Shown one piece after another: positions 10,101 through 22,051 of a stretch of 64,000 nt of DNA (position 1 is the stretch's first letter; every line of letters starts with the position of its first letter). The notes under the pieces were generated by a model, which saw only the letters and a program-made list of their open reading frames with translations, did no database searches and was not told the origin of the DNA. The stretch is from Azospirillum brasilense (lineage in GTDB: Bacteria; Pseudomonadota; Alphaproteobacteria; Azospirillales; Azospirillaceae): NCBI RefSeq assembly GCF_022023855.1, contig NZ_CP059449.1:854501-918500 (forward strand), given 5' to 3'. The position numbers were made by a program, and so were the translations under genes.

Positions 10101-10796
10101 TCAGTCTCCGCTCTTGGCGATGCCGTCCAGAAGGCGGGCGACGTGGGGCGCGATGCGCTCCACGATCACCTTCACGCCGGCCGCGTTGGGATGGATGCCG
10201 TCGGGCTGGTTCAGCGCGGCGTCCGCCGCCACGCCGTCCAGGAAGAAGGGATAGAGCTGTACGTCGTACGTCTTCGCCAGTTCCGGGTAGATGGCGTTGA
10301 AGCGGTCCCCGTACGCACGGCCCAGGCTGGGTGACGCGTACATCCCGGCCAGCAGCACGGGCAACTTCTCGCTGGTCAGCCGCTTCACGATGGCGTCGAG
10401 GTTGGCGCGCGCCGCGCCGGGGTCGAGCCCGCGCAGCATGTCGTTCGCCCCCAGCTCCACCAGCACGGCGTCCGGCTTGTCGGCCAGCGCCCAGTCGAGC
10501 CGCGACAGCCCGCCCGCCGTGGTGTCGCCCGACACGCCGGCGTTGACGACAGTCACGTCGTAGCCCTTCGCCCGCAGCGCCGCCTGCAACTGTGGAGTGA
10601 AGGACTGCGCTTCGGGAAGGCCGTAGCCGGCGGTCAGGCTGTCGCCGAGCGCCAGTAGGATGTAAGGCCCTTTCTCCGAACCACCCTGGGCGAACGCGGG
10701 AGCGGTCATGCCGATTCCCGCGCCAATTCCCGCAACGACGGCGAGAGCGGCCAGCCCCGACCGAAGGAGGGCCGTGTTGAAATGGCGGCGCACCAT
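10101..10796 (-). CDS. tesA: Arylesterase / thioesterase I (SGNH hydrolase)
   Basis: A 231-residue periplasmic esterase. Residues 1-36 are a signal peptide ending near AFA. Block I 'LALGDSLTAGYGL' carries the nucleophile at Ser-53, block III 'VLVELGANDMLRG' the oxyanion Asn, and the C-terminal 'DGIHPNAAG' the Asp-His pair. TesA/TAP enzymes hydrolyse acyl-thioesters, aryl esters and lysophospholipids. It is divergent from an ABC ATPase/permease pair, the classical tesA-ybbA-ybbP arrangement. It is first gene of the minus-strand operon with the FIST gene. Confidence 0.92.
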   Translation of the reverse strand: MVRRHFNTALLRSGLAALAVVAGIGAGIGMTAPAFAQGGSEKGPYILLALGDSLTAGYGLPEAQSFTPQLQAALRAKGYDVTVVNAGVSGDTTAGGLSRLDWALADKPDAVLVELGANDMLRGLDPGAARANLDAIVKRLTSEKLPVLLAGMYASPSLGRAYGDRFNAIYPELAKTYDVQLYPFFLDGVAADAALNQPDGIHPNAAGVKVIVERIAPHVARLLDGIAKSGD

Positions 10797-10848
10797 GCCA
10801 TATGGCGTGAGGTTTTCCCGCCCATTCCCCCGCCCGTTCCAGAGACGC

Positions 10849-11589
<741 letters not shown>

Positions 11590-11600
11590 GCGTCCTTTGA

Positions 11601-11719
11601 GGGAGTGGTCGCGTCGCGCCCCCCTCCCGACCTCCCCCCGCTTCGCAGGGGGAGGAGATAAAGCCCTCCCTTGCGAAAGCGGGGGAGGGTTGGGTGGGGG
11701 CCCGACGCGACCATTCCCC
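11601..11719. repeat. GC-rich palindromic intergenic repeat, copy B
   Basis: Outer arms GGGAGTGGTCGCGTCG and CGACGCGACCATTCCC enclose the same C-run/G-run double hairpin as copies A and C. It separates the ABC ATPase gene from its permease partner, so it sits inside a likely operon and could affect mRNA stability there. Confidence 0.75.
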
Positions 11720-11750
11720 ACCACCACCCCACATCTTGCCGGACGCACCG

Positions 11751-14276
11751 ATGACCAACCTCGCCCTCGCCTTCCGTCTGGCCCGCCGCGAGCTGCGCGG
11801 GGGGCTGAAGGGGTTCCGCATCTTCCTGGCCTGCCTGACGCTCGGCGTCGCGGCCATCGCCGCGGTGAATTCCGTGTCCGGCGGCGTGCTGTCGGGCCTG
11901 CAGGCGGACGGGCGGGCGATCCTGGGCGGCGACGTCGCGCTGCGGCAGATCTACGCACCGCCGACCGACGAGCAGCGCTCCTGGCTGGAACAGGCCGGGC
12001 GCCTGTCGCAGTCGGTGGACATGCGCGCCATGGCCCGCTCCGCCGACGACGCGCGGTCCACGCTGGTCGAGCTGAAGGCGGTGGACGGCGTCTACCCGCT
12101 TTACGGCTCTGTCGCCCTGGCGCCGGAGGGTGACCTGCACACGGCGCTGGCCAACCGCGACGGGCGCTGGGGCGCGCTGGTCGAGGACGGGCTGCTCGAC
12201 CGGCTGGGGCTGAAGACCGGCGACACGCTGCGGCTGGGCGAGGGCGAGTTCGCCGTGCGCGGCGTCCTGACGCGGGAGCCGGACCGCGCCTCCAACGGCG
12301 CCTTCTCGCTGGGGCCGCGGGTGATGATCGGCCTGCCGTCGCTGGAGGGCACCGGCCTGCTCCAGCCCGGCAGCATCGTCTATTGGACCGCCAAGCTGGC
12401 CCTGCCGCCGGGCACCGACGTGGCGGCGTGGCAGAAGGCGCTGACGGCGCGCTTCCCCGATGCCGGCTGGCGGGTCCGCGACTTCACCAACGCCTCCCCG
12501 CAGATCGAGCGCTTCATCGACCGCATGACGCTGTTCCTGACGCTGGTCGGGCTGACCGCCCTGCTGGTCGGCGGGGTCGGGGTGGGCAACGCGGTGCGCA
12601 GCCATCTCGACTCGCGCGCCCGCACCATCGCCACGCTGAAATGCCTGGGCGCGCCGGGCGATCTGGTCTTCCAGGTCTATCTGCTGCAGATCCTCGCCTT
12701 GTCCGGGCTGGGCATCCTTCTGGGGCTCCTGCTCGGCGCGGTGGCGCCGCTGGGGCTGGGGTCGCTGCTCGACCAGGTGTTGCCGGTTCCCACCCGGATC
12801 GGCGTCTACCCGAGCGCCCTGGCCCTGGCCGCGCTCTACGGGCTGCTGACCGCGCTGACCTTCTCGCTGTGGCCGCTGGGCCGCGCGCGGGAGGTGCCGG
12901 CGGCGGCGCAGTTCCGCGACGTGGTCGCCCCCGCCGGGGGCCGCCCGCGCGCGGTCTATCTGGCGGCGATGGCGCTGACCGTGGTGGCTCTGGCCGGGCT
13001 GGCGGTCGCCACCGCGCACAACAAGATGTTCGCTGCCTGGTTCGTCGGCGGCTCCATCGCCACCTTCATCGCCTTCCGCGTGGCCGCCTGGCTGGTGGTG
13101 CGCGGGGCCGCGGCGGCGGGGCGCCCACGCCGTCCGGGGATGCGGCTGGCGCTCGCCAACCTGCACCGGCCGGGCAACCCGACCGGGGCGGTGGTGCTGT
13201 CGCTCGGCCTCGGCCTGACGGTGATGGTCGCCATCGCGCTGATCGAGGGCAACTTCTCCCGCCGGGTCAACGAGACGATCCCCAAGGACGCGCCCAGCTT
13301 CTTCTTCGTGGACATCCAGCCCGACCAGTTCGAGCCGTTGAAACAGATGGTCAACGCCCTCCCCGGCACCAGCGGGTTCGAAGCGGTGCCGTCCTTGCGC
13401 GGACGGATCGAGACGGTGAACGGTCAGCCGGCGGAGAAGGCGCTGGTCAACCCTGAGCAGTCGTGGGTGCTGTCCGGCGACCGCGGCATCACCTATTCCG
13501 CCAAGCTGCCGGAGCATTCGGAGATCGTCGCCGGCTCCTGGTGGCCGGAGGACTACAAGGGGAAGCCGCTGATCTCCATCCACCAGAACGTGGCGAGCGC
13601 CTTCGGCATCGGTCCCGGCGCGACGATGGGGATCAACGTCCTGGGCCGCACCATCGAGGCGACGGTGGGCAACGTGCGCGCCGCCGACTTCTCGACGCTG
13701 GCCATCAACTTCGCCCTGGTCTTCGCGCCGGGCACGCTGGAGCGGGCGCCGCAGACCTGGATCGCCACCGTCCGCAGCACCCCGGCGGCGGAGCCGGAGG
13801 TGCAGCGCTCCGTCCTGCAGCGCTTCCCCAACGTGACGCTGGTGCGGGTGAAGGACGCGCTGGACACGGTGGGCACCATGCTGGGCCACATCGGCACGGC
13901 GGTGCGCATCACCGCGGGCATCACGCTGGCCGCCGGCACGCTGGTGCTGGCCGGCGCGGTCGCCGCCGGGCACCGCCGTCGGGTCTACGACGCGGTGGTG
14001 CTGAAGGTGCTGGGGGCCACGCGGGCCGACGTGCTGAAGGCGTTCCTGCTGGAATACGGGCTGCTGGGCATCCTGACCGCGGCCATCGCCGGGGTCATCG
14101 GCACCATCACGGCCTGGGCGGTGATGACCTTCCTGATGCGCTGGGACTGGACCTTCCTGCCGTCGGCCGTGCTGACCACGGCGCTGCTCAGCACGGCGAT
14201 CACGCTGGCCTTCGGCTTCCTCGGGACGTGGCGGGCGCTCGGCCAGCCCTCCGCCCCGCTGCTGCGCAACGACTGA
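11751..14276 (+). CDS. FtsX-like ABC permease (YbbP family)
   Basis: An 841-residue inner-membrane permease. One helix lies near residue 25, a large periplasmic domain follows, then several helices at about 260-470. A second periplasmic domain (about 500-690) and three final helices complete the duplicated FtsX layout of YbbP. '[13 protein letters not shown]' and '[18 protein letters not shown]' are the two coupling-helix repeats expected of the fold. The start at 11751 follows the palindromic repeat. It should form a complex with the ATPase encoded upstream; transport direction (export) is inferred from the family. Confidence 0.9.
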   Translation: MTNLALAFRLARRELRGGLKGFRIFLACLTLGVAAIAAVNSVSGGVLSGLQADGRAILGGDVALRQIYAPPTDEQRSWLEQAGRLSQSVDMRAMARSADDARSTLVELKAVDGVYPLYGSVALAPEGDLHTALANRDGRWGALVEDGLLDRLGLKTGDTLRLGEGEFAVRGVLTREPDRASNGAFSLGPRVMIGLPSLEGTGLLQPGSIVYWTAKLALPPGTDVAAWQKALTARFPDAGWRVRDFTNASPQIERFIDRMTLFLTLVGLTALLVGGVGVGNAVRSHLDSRARTIATLKCLGAPGDLVFQVYLLQILALSGLGILLGLLLGAVAPLGLGSLLDQVLPVPTRIGVYPSALALAALYGLLTALTFSLWPLGRAREVPAAAQFRDVVAPAGGRPRAVYLAAMALTVVALAGLAVATAHNKMFAAWFVGGSIATFIAFRVAAWLVVRGAAAAGRPRRPGMRLALANLHRPGNPTGAVVLSLGLGLTVMVAIALIEGNFSRRVNETIPKDAPSFFFVDIQPDQFEPLKQMVNALPGTSGFEAVPSLRGRIETVNGQPAEKALVNPEQSWVLSGDRGITYSAKLPEHSEIVAGSWWPEDYKGKPLISIHQNVASAFGIGPGATMGINVLGRTIEATVGNVRAADFSTLAINFALVFAPGTLERAPQTWIATVRSTPAAEPEVQRSVLQRFPNVTLVRVKDALDTVGTMLGHIGTAVRITAGITLAAGTLVLAGAVAAGHRRRVYDAVVLKVLGATRADVLKAFLLEYGLLGILTAAIAGVIGTITAWAVMTFLMRWDWTFLPSAVLTTALLSTAITLAFGFLGTWRALGQPSAPLLRND

Positions 14277-14285
14277 CGGAAAGAG

Positions 14286-15545
14286 TCAGGCCGGTTCGGG
14301 GACGCGGTCGTCGGCAACAATGCGGTTCTTGCCGGACTGCTTGGCCGCGTACATGCGCTGGTCGGCCAGATCCACCAGCCTTTCCCAGTCCACCGGGCGA
14401 TCGTGGAGGTATTCGGCGACGCCGATGCTGGCGGTCTGCAGGGTGCCGTCCGGGCGCTTGCCCAGGCCCCGCTCGTGCAGCCGCTCCACCGCGGTCAGGG
14501 CGCCCTGACGGCCGGTGTTGGGCATGATGACCACGAACTCCTCGCCGCCCCAGCGGACCAGCACGTCGGACTGGCGCAGCATGGCGCGGATCGCCTCCGC
14601 CGATCGCCCGAGCTGCTTGTCACCCTGGTCATGGCCGAAGCGGTCGTTGATCGACTTGAAATTGTCCAGGTCGAAGAAGATCACCGACAGCGGATGGTCC
14701 GAGCGCTGGGCGTGGGCGAACTGCAGCCGCAGAAGCTCCTCCCCGATGCGGCGGGAGAAGGCGCCGGTCAGCCCGTCGTGCGACGCCTGATCGACCAGGG
14801 CCATCATGAAGTGCAGCTGGCTCATCGCCGCCAGCGTCGCCACCACCATGATGAGCACCAGCAGCCACAGGGCGCCCAGATAGGAGGGGAAGGGGAAGAC
14901 CAGCGAACCGTAGACCCCGGCCAGCATGTGCGCCGCCAGCATCGGCGTCGCAAAGGCGAGTCCCTCCAGCGCGGTCAGCGGGAAGACGCTGAGCCCCGCC
15001 ACCATCACGAAGGGCAGGAAGGCGTAGCCGGCGGCGACCGCCAGCGCGCTGCCCGCGATCATGTCCTCATTCAGCATGGGGTGCGAGGCGAGGAAGAAGA
15101 TCGTCGGCACCGCCAGCAGCAGGGCCAACCCCCGCCACGCGCTGCCCATGTCGTCGCAGATCCGGTAGCCGAGCGCCAGCGCGCCGAAGGCGAAGCTGGA
15201 CACCAGCCGCAGGCCGGCCAGATAGCCCCACAACGGCCAGGGGAAGATGAAGACGTCGATGACGATCCACAGCGGCGTCAGCACGGCGAAGACCGCCGCG
15301 ACCATGCGGACGCGGGAATGGATCAGCACGGCCCGGCGACGCTGGATGATCGGGGTGTGCCCCCCGGGATGCATCAGGTCGCGCAACTGCTCGAAGGAGA
15401 GATCGCCACTCACCGCCTGGAATGCCCTCTCCGCGAACCGTCTGAGGAGATTAAGCGCTTGTTGATACACGCGATGCCCCCCATCGGCAACGGCAATTGC
15501 TGTGATTTCCAGGGATACGTGCGTATGCGGCGCGGCCTGTGGCAT
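14286..15545 (-). CDS. Membrane-bound diguanylate cyclase (GGDEF)
   Basis: A protein of about 419 residues. Residues 70-250 contain about six hydrophobic helices, followed by a GGDEF domain. The active loop is 'RWGGEEFVV' near residue 330 (the functional GGEEF variant), with an RxxD inhibitory site 'RQSD' five residues before it. It should make cyclic-di-GMP and be product-inhibited; the membrane part may sense an unknown cue. The true start is uncertain: Met-15545 is used, though the frame extends to 15629. It converges on the permease gene with only 9 bases between stops. Confidence 0.88.
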   Translation of the reverse strand: MPQAAPHTHVSLEITAIAVADGGHRVYQQALNLLRRFAERAFQAVSGDLSFEQLRDLMHPGGHTPIIQRRRAVLIHSRVRMVAAVFAVLTPLWIVIDVFIFPWPLWGYLAGLRLVSSFAFGALALGYRICDDMGSAWRGLALLLAVPTIFFLASHPMLNEDMIAGSALAVAAGYAFLPFVMVAGLSVFPLTALEGLAFATPMLAAHMLAGVYGSLVFPFPSYLGALWLLVLIMVVATLAAMSQLHFMMALVDQASHDGLTGAFSRRIGEELLRLQFAHAQRSDHPLSVIFFDLDNFKSINDRFGHDQGDKQLGRSAEAIRAMLRQSDVLVRWGGEEFVVIMPNTGRQGALTAVERLHERGLGKRPDGTLQTASIGVAEYLHDRPVDWERLVDLADQRMYAAKQSGKNRIVADDRVPEPA

Positions 15546-15647
15546 CAACGCATGTGTACGTGATTTGCCGGGACAGTCTTCCCGCCGACCGCCGCTGTCA
15601 ACGCCGGAGTGGTCATACCACTGGGGCAAAAGAACGCGGCACGCATA

Positions 15648-15678
15648 AAGAAGGCCCGGCTGGGGGCCGGGCCTTTAT
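15648..15678 (-). terminator. Rho-independent terminator of dnaKJ
   Basis: AAGGCCCGGC and GCCGGGCCTT form a strong stem about 30 bases after the dnaJ stop. On the minus strand it is followed by a T-rich run (TTCTTTAT). Confidence 0.75.
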
Positions 15679-15704
15679 CACGGGTCGGAACGAAGGGACG
15701 GTGG

Positions 15705-16850
15705 TCAGTCCTTCAGGTCTTCCCAAAGCTCCTTCACCTTGGCGAAGAAGCCTTCGGACTGCGGGTGGGAGCCTTCCTTGCCGGCGGTGTCGAACTCGCG
15801 CAGAAGCTCCTGCTGCTTCTTGGTCAGATTGACCGGAGTCTCGACGACGGCCTGGATGTACATGTCGCCGCGCTGCTGGCTGCGCAGCACCGACATGCCC
15901 TTGCCCTTGATGCGGAACTGGTGGCCGGACTGGGTGCCGGGCGGGACCGTCACCTTGGTGCGGCTGCCCTCGATGGTCGGCACCTCCACCGTGCCGCCCA
16001 GCGCCGCGGTGGTCATCGGGATCGGCACCCGGCAATGGATGTTGGCGCCGTCGCGCTGGAAGATCGGGTGCGGCGCGATGGCCAGGAAGATGTAGAGGTC
16101 GCCCGGCGGCGCGCCGCGCAACCCCGCCTCGCCCTCGCCGGCCAGACGGATGCGCGTGCCGTCCTCCACGCCCGCGGGGATGTTGACCTGGAGGGTCTTC
16201 TCCTTGCGCAGGCGCCCGGCGCCGCCGCAGCTCTTGCAAGGGTCCTTGATGACGCGGCCCTGGCCGTGGCAGGCCGGGCAGGTGCGCTCGATGGTGAAGA
16301 AGCCCTGCTGGGCGCGCACTTTGCCATGGCCCTGGCAGGTCGGGCAGGTGACCGGCTGGGTCCCCGCCGCCGCCCCGGAGCCGCTGCAGGAGTCGCAGGC
16401 GACGGTGGAGGGAACGCGGACGTTGGCCGTGGTGCCCTTGAAGGCCTCCTCCAGCCCGATCTCCAGATTGTAGCGCAGATCCTGGCCGCGGCCCGACGCG
16501 CCGCCGCCGCCGCGGCGCCCGCCCATGAACTCTCCGAACATCTCGTCGAAGATGTCGGCGAAGCCGCCGCCACCGCCGCTGAAATCGAAGCCGCCGAAAC
16601 CACCGCCGGCCCCGCCGCGCCCGTTCTCGAAGGCGCCGTGGCCGAAGCGGTCGTAGGCCGCGCGCTTCTGCTCGTCCTTCAGAACGTCGTAGGCTTCGCT
16701 GATTTCTTTGAACTTGTGCTCGGCGTCCTTGTCACCCTGGTTGCGGTCCGGGTGATACTGCATCGCCATCTTGCGGTACGCTTTTTTGATCTCGTCCGCG
16801 CTGGCGCCCTTCGCCACCCCGAGCAGCTCGTAATAGTCCTGTTTCGCCAT
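15705..16850 (-). CDS. dnaJ: Chaperone DnaJ (Hsp40)
   Basis: A 381-residue class A J-protein that delivers unfolded proteins to DnaK and triggers its ATPase. The J-domain has the HPD motif at residues 33-35. A Gly/Phe-rich linker runs from about 75 to 125. Four CxxCxGxG zinc-finger repeats follow ([32 protein letters not shown]), then the substrate-binding C-terminal domains. It lies downstream of dnaK on the same strand with a 162-base gap that contains a long hairpin. Confidence 0.98.
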   Translation of the reverse strand: MAKQDYYELLGVAKGASADEIKKAYRKMAMQYHPDRNQGDKDAEHKFKEISEAYDVLKDEQKRAAYDRFGHGAFENGRGGAGGGFGGFDFSGGGGGFADIFDEMFGEFMGGRRGGGGASGRGQDLRYNLEIGLEEAFKGTTANVRVPSTVACDSCSGSGAAAGTQPVTCPTCQGHGKVRAQQGFFTIERTCPACHGQGRVIKDPCKSCGGAGRLRKEKTLQVNIPAGVEDGTRIRLAGEGEAGLRGAPPGDLYIFLAIAPHPIFQRDGANIHCRVPIPMTTAALGGTVEVPTIEGSRTKVTVPPGTQSGHQFRIKGKGMSVLRSQQRGDMYIQAVVETPVNLTKKQQELLREFDTAGKEGSHPQSEGFFAKVKELWEDLKD

Positions 16851-16963
16851 GGGCCCCGACCGCCTTCACATACTAATAGACCAATCATATCTCCGGCCCG
16901 CCACCGCAGGACGGATGACGGGCCGGACGATACTGCATGGCGCCGGGTTCTCCCGGCTGTGAC

Positions 16964-17003
16964 ACCGGAGGCAACGGGCGGTTGCCCAACGGTTGCCTCC
17001 GGT
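16964..17003 (-). promoter_or_regulatory. Long hairpin between dnaK and dnaJ
   Basis: A perfect 12-bp stem (ACCGGAGGCAAC / GTTGCCTCCGGT) encloses a smaller GGGC/GCCC stem, starting 9 bases after the dnaK stop. There is no clean T-run on the minus strand, so it is more likely an attenuator or mRNA-stability element that lowers dnaJ relative to dnaK than a full terminator. Confidence 0.5.
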
Positions 17004-17012
17004 TCCGAACGC

Positions 17013-18932
<1,920 letters not shown>

Positions 18933-19140
18933 GTTCAGCCTCTGTTGTTCGGCAGATGCGTGGCGGCCCGTTTGGTCCGGCACCGCCGCGATCCCCTTGG
19001 GGTCGGTGGAACGGTTGGGTGGATTCACGTCTGTCGCCGGAGATATAGGCAGGTGCGTTTCGGGCTGCAACGCCCTGGTCATTCCGCCAACCGTCAAAAG
19101 ACCAAAAGGTGACGCGCACGCCGGGGCATATCGTCGCGCC

Positions 19141-19176
19141 TGCGGCTTCGCGCCGCAAGTGAATACCAGGGTATTC
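19141..19176 (-). promoter_or_regulatory. Tandem inverted repeats in the dnaK upstream region
   Basis: About 210-245 bp before dnaK are a TGCGGC-TTCGC-GCCGCA hairpin (19141-19157) and a GAATACC-CT-GGTATTC inverted repeat (19161-19176; minus-strand reading). A CTTGC that could act as a heat-shock -35 lies between them, but the -10 candidate spacing is poor. Probably the dnaK control region; which factor binds is unknown. Confidence 0.35.
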
Positions 19177-19279
19177 AGAAGCATAAGGCGTGCAACCGCC
19201 CTCCTTTATCCCCCGACCGTGCCGGAAGCGGTCTGTTACAGGGCTTTAACACAAGCAAAACGGTCGCAACCCAGCCATG

Positions 19280-19295
19280 TTAACTTTTCATTAAC
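19280..19295 (+). promoter_or_regulatory. CtrA-type binding site TTAA-N7-TTAAC
   Basis: TTAACTTTTCATTAAC is an exact match to the alphaproteobacterial CtrA consensus TTAA-N7-TTAAC. TTAA is rare in DNA of this GC content, and I found no second full match in the window. It lies about 190 bp upstream of the 67-codon gene at 19483. The surrounding 18933-19482 stretch is AT-richer than its flanks and holds no gene. Confidence 0.55.
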
Positions 19296-19482
19296 AAGTA
19301 ATGGTGTGCATTACAGTGCACAATCAATTGCCGGTTGCCTTGTTTCTTTGTTGTCCGAAGATTCTAATAGTGGAGAATCGAAGGAAATATGATATATCCC
19401 TCTCTGGTCAGGGGGCCGCTCTTGCCAGCAGATATGGCTTTCCGAAGCGGGACCGTGTGCAGCATTCCATAGGGGGATCAAG

Positions 19483-19686
19483 ATGATGGACGAACGGCGC
19501 GACATGGCTCTGGCCATCAAGTCCTGCCTCGACAGCCTTATGGACGACGCGACGAAGTGCGACTTGGACGATTTGGCGCGCTTCATCAGCCTGGCCGCCC
19601 TGGCGGCGGAAGAGGCGGCCATGGCCTTCGATCCGAAGGCGGCGCAGTTGAAGGCCCTGATGTCCGGCGGCGCCGGCCACTGCTGA
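19483..19686 (+). CDS. Small acidic hypothetical protein downstream of a CtrA box
   Basis: Sixty-seven residues, predicted all-helical, Ala/Asp/Leu-rich, with two Cys (CLDSL and KCDLDDL) and a final Cys. No family recognised. An AGGGGG element seven bases before the ATG supports translation. A shared terminator follows at 19806. It could be a small regulatory or cell-cycle protein given the CtrA-like site, but that is inference from position only. Confidence 0.6.
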   Translation: MMDERRDMALAIKSCLDSLMDDATKCDLDDLARFISLAALAAEEAAMAFDPKAAQLKALMSGGAGHC

Positions 19687-19805
19687 CCACCGGAATCTTG
19701 ATTGCCGGAATCTTGACCGCCTGAGCGCTGAACGCCTGAACCGGTGCGGGAACGCCGGAGACTTCGGACTCGCAAGACATCAGGCCGCAAAAGAACCGGA
19801 AAAGA

Positions 19806-19832
19806 AAAAGCCGCCCTCGACGGGGCGGCTTT
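19806..19832. terminator. Bidirectional terminator
   Basis: AAAAGCCGCCC-TCGAC-GGGGCGGCTTT is a symmetric hairpin with A-run and T-run flanks. It can end the small plus-strand gene at 19686 and the minus-strand gene ending at 19862. Confidence 0.75.
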
Positions 19833-19861
19833 CCTGCTTCCGACGGCTGTCCCGAATCGTT

Positions 19862-20377
19862 CTACAGGATCTCCGCCGCGCGGATCGCCCCGTCGAGCAG
19901 GGCCAGCGTGCCGGCGCAGGACTCATCCCCATCCATGACCATGGGCAGACGGTAGCTGAACATCGCCGCCGCCGCCTTGCCGTCCCGCTCCGCCCCGACC
20001 AGCCAGAGGTAATGGGCGTCGGTGCCGCCGTCCTCCTCCGTCATCATCACCGCCTGGGCCAGCACGCCGTCGTCGCCCCAGGGCTCGACGATCCGGTCGC
20101 TGGCCCGCGGGTCGTCGGGGCGCACGAAGCGCAGCGCCATCTCGTGCAGCACCGCCACGGCGCCGTCCGGCCCGTCCTTGGGCGCCACCCGGTCGGTGAC
20201 CAGCCGCAGCACGCCCCCCGCCGGGGCCGGCGGGTGGAAGGCGGCCACGGCGTGGCCCTCATGCTCCTCCACCTCCGGGCGCCAGCCGTCCGGCAGCCGG
20301 AACCGCACCACCCCTTCCCACTCCACGCTGTGGCCCGCACCGTTGCCCACGCTGTGGCCGTCCTGTCCGCCCGTCAC
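19862..20377 (-). CDS. Hypothetical protein, possible Mog1/PsbP-like fold
   Basis: About 171 residues from a GTG at 20377 preceded by AGGGGAGGA. The protein alternates strands and helices ('VRFRLPDGWRPEVEEHEGH', 'LHEMALRFVRPDD', 'AMFSYRLPM'), reminiscent of small beta-sheet proteins of the DUF1795/Mog1 type, but I cannot assign a family firmly. It is cytosolic (no signal peptide). It is divergent from the DUF1848 gene at 20487. Confidence 0.65.
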   Translation of the reverse strand: MTGGQDGHSVGNGAGHSVEWEGVVRFRLPDGWRPEVEEHEGHAVAAFHPPAPAGGVLRLVTDRVAPKDGPDGAVAVLHEMALRFVRPDDPRASDRIVEPWGDDGVLAQAVMMTEEDGGTDAHYLWLVGAERDGKAAAAMFSYRLPMVMDGDESCAGTLALLDGAIRAAEIL

Positions 20378-20486
20378 GGCATCCTCCCCTGATCCAGTGC
20401 CCCTCTGATCCTGTGCCGGCACTTTAGGCCGAAGCGCCGGCGAATCCAGCCTTGATCGCGGCCCACAGAGCCACCATGGTCCGGCG

Positions 20487-21383
20487 ATGATCATTTCCGC
20501 CAGCTACAAGACGGACATCCCCGCCTTCTACGGGCGCTGGTTCCTGAACCGGCTGAAGGCCGGGCACTGCCGCATGGTCAACCCCTACGGCGGCCAGACC
20601 TACCGCATCGGCCTGACACGCGCGGAGGTGGACGGATTCGTCTTCTGGACCAAGAATCTCGGCCCCTTCCTGCCGGCGCTGGAGGAGGTGTCCGAGCGCA
20701 GCTTTCCCTTCGTCGTCCAGTACAGCATCACCGGCCTGCCCACTGCGCTGGAGCGCTCCGTCCCCGACGCGGAGCGTGCGGTGGAGCACATGGCCCGGCT
20801 GCGCGACCGCTGGGGGCCGCGCGCCGCCGTCTGGCGCTACGACCCCATCGTGATGGCGCCCATCGTGAAAGCAGAGGCCACGCCGCCGTCCTGGCACCGC
20901 GAGACCTTCACCCGGCTGGCCGGCCGGATGCGCGGCCTGACCGACGAAGCGGTGGTGTCCTTTCTCCAGCCCTACCGCAAGACGGCGCGCAACCTGGACG
21001 CCGCCGGCGTGCCCTGGCGCGACCCGGACCCGGAGGAAAAGCGCGCCCTACTGGCCGATCTGGCCGGAATCGCCGCGGACCATGGCATGACGCTGACGCT
21101 GTGCACCCAGCCGGAGCTGACCGGCGTCCCCGGCACGGCGCCGGCCCGCTGCGTGGACGCGCAACGGCTTTCCGACGTCGCCGGGCGGCTCATCGCGGCC
21201 AAGGAAAAGGGAAACCGCCCCGGCTGCCTGTGCGCGGAAAGCCGCGATATCGGCGATTACGATACCTGCCCGCATGGCTGCGTCTATTGCTACGCCGTCG
21301 CCAACCGCGCCACCGCGCAGCGGCGCTTCGCCGCCCACGATCCGGAGGGGGAGTTCCTGTTCACGCGGGAGCGGGCGGGATAA
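20487..21383 (+). CDS. DUF1848 family protein
   Basis: A 298-residue protein with the DUF1848 opening 'MIISASYKTDIPAFYG' and 'DGFVFWTKNLGPFLPAL'. The C-terminus has a Cys cluster (CLC near residue 247, then DTCPHGCVYCYA) that could hold an Fe-S cluster, like photolyase/radical-SAM-type relatives. The biochemical function is unknown. Start chosen at 20487 because the family begins MIIS. Confidence 0.85.
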   Translation: MIISASYKTDIPAFYGRWFLNRLKAGHCRMVNPYGGQTYRIGLTRAEVDGFVFWTKNLGPFLPALEEVSERSFPFVVQYSITGLPTALERSVPDAERAVEHMARLRDRWGPRAAVWRYDPIVMAPIVKAEATPPSWHRETFTRLAGRMRGLTDEAVVSFLQPYRKTARNLDAAGVPWRDPDPEEKRALLADLAGIAADHGMTLTLCTQPELTGVPGTAPARCVDAQRLSDVAGRLIAAKEKGNRPGCLCAESRDIGDYDTCPHGCVYCYAVANRATAQRRFAAHDPEGEFLFTRERAG

Positions 21384-21417
21384 GGCCCCCCGGCCCGCCG
21401 TCTCGGCCCCTTCCCGG

Positions 21418-21783
21418 TTACGGGCAGACCTTCTTCACGGTCTCGACCAGCTTGTCCGGGTTGAAGGGCTTGACCAGCCAGCCGGTGGCCCCGGCCTCGC
21501 GGCCGGCGGTCTTCTTGGCGGGATCGGCCTCGGTGGTCAGCAGCAGGACAGGGGTGGCGCGGTTGAGCGCGCTGCCGCGGATGGCCCGGGTCAGCGCCAG
21601 ACCGTCCATGCCCGGCATGTTCAGGTCGGTGATGATGCAGTCGAACTTCTGCCGGTTCACCTCCGCCAGACCGGCTGTGCCGTCCGCCGCCTCGGTGACG
21701 CCATAGCCGGCGTTGCGCAGCGTGAAGGCGACCATGTCGCGGATGGTCTTGGAGTCGTCGACGGTCAGAATGGTCTTGGCCAC
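21418..21783 (-). CDS. CheY-like single-domain response regulator
   Basis: A 121-residue receiver domain with no output domain. Acidic pocket D9/D10, phospho-acceptor D53 ('IITDLNMPGMDG'), Thr at 83-84 and Lys-105 ('WLVKPF') are all present. The 'MAKTILTVDDSKTIRDMV' N-terminus is typical of chemotaxis CheY. No cognate CheA lies in the window; a chemoreceptor gene is 5 kb away. Confidence 0.92.
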   Translation of the reverse strand: MAKTILTVDDSKTIRDMVAFTLRNAGYGVTEAADGTAGLAEVNRQKFDCIITDLNMPGMDGLALTRAIRGSALNRATPVLLLTTEADPAKKTAGREAGATGWLVKPFNPDKLVETVKKVCP

Positions 21784-21954
21784 GGGTCCGGTTCCCTGAA
21801 TGAGCGGCCGCCCGGAACGGGCAATTCACGAGGCGCCGCGAGACTCCCCGACGCGAATCGGGGTTCCGATGCGAATAGGCGAAGGACCAGCCCGGCGCAA
21901 GCCCTTCGGTACGCAAAGGATCGCGCGCGGAACTCATCCGGAGACCGCCGGGCG

Positions 21955-21992
21955 AAAAAAAGCGGCGCGGCGGGCCATGCCGCCGCGCCGCC
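21955..21992 (-). terminator. Strong terminator after grpE
   Basis: The hairpin GCGGCGCGGCGG-GCCATG-CCGCCGCGCCGC is followed on the minus strand by seven T residues. It is placed about 60 bases past the grpE stop. Confidence 0.85.
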
Positions 21993-22051
21993 GCAAGAGA
22001 CGTGCAGCCTGCCGTCCGGAGGGCGGATCAGGCCATCCGTCCTGGAAACGG

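Noticed and set aside
18933-19482. CIRCE operator upstream of dnaK
   Set aside because: No TTAGCACTC-N9-GAGTGCTAA or near match on either strand.
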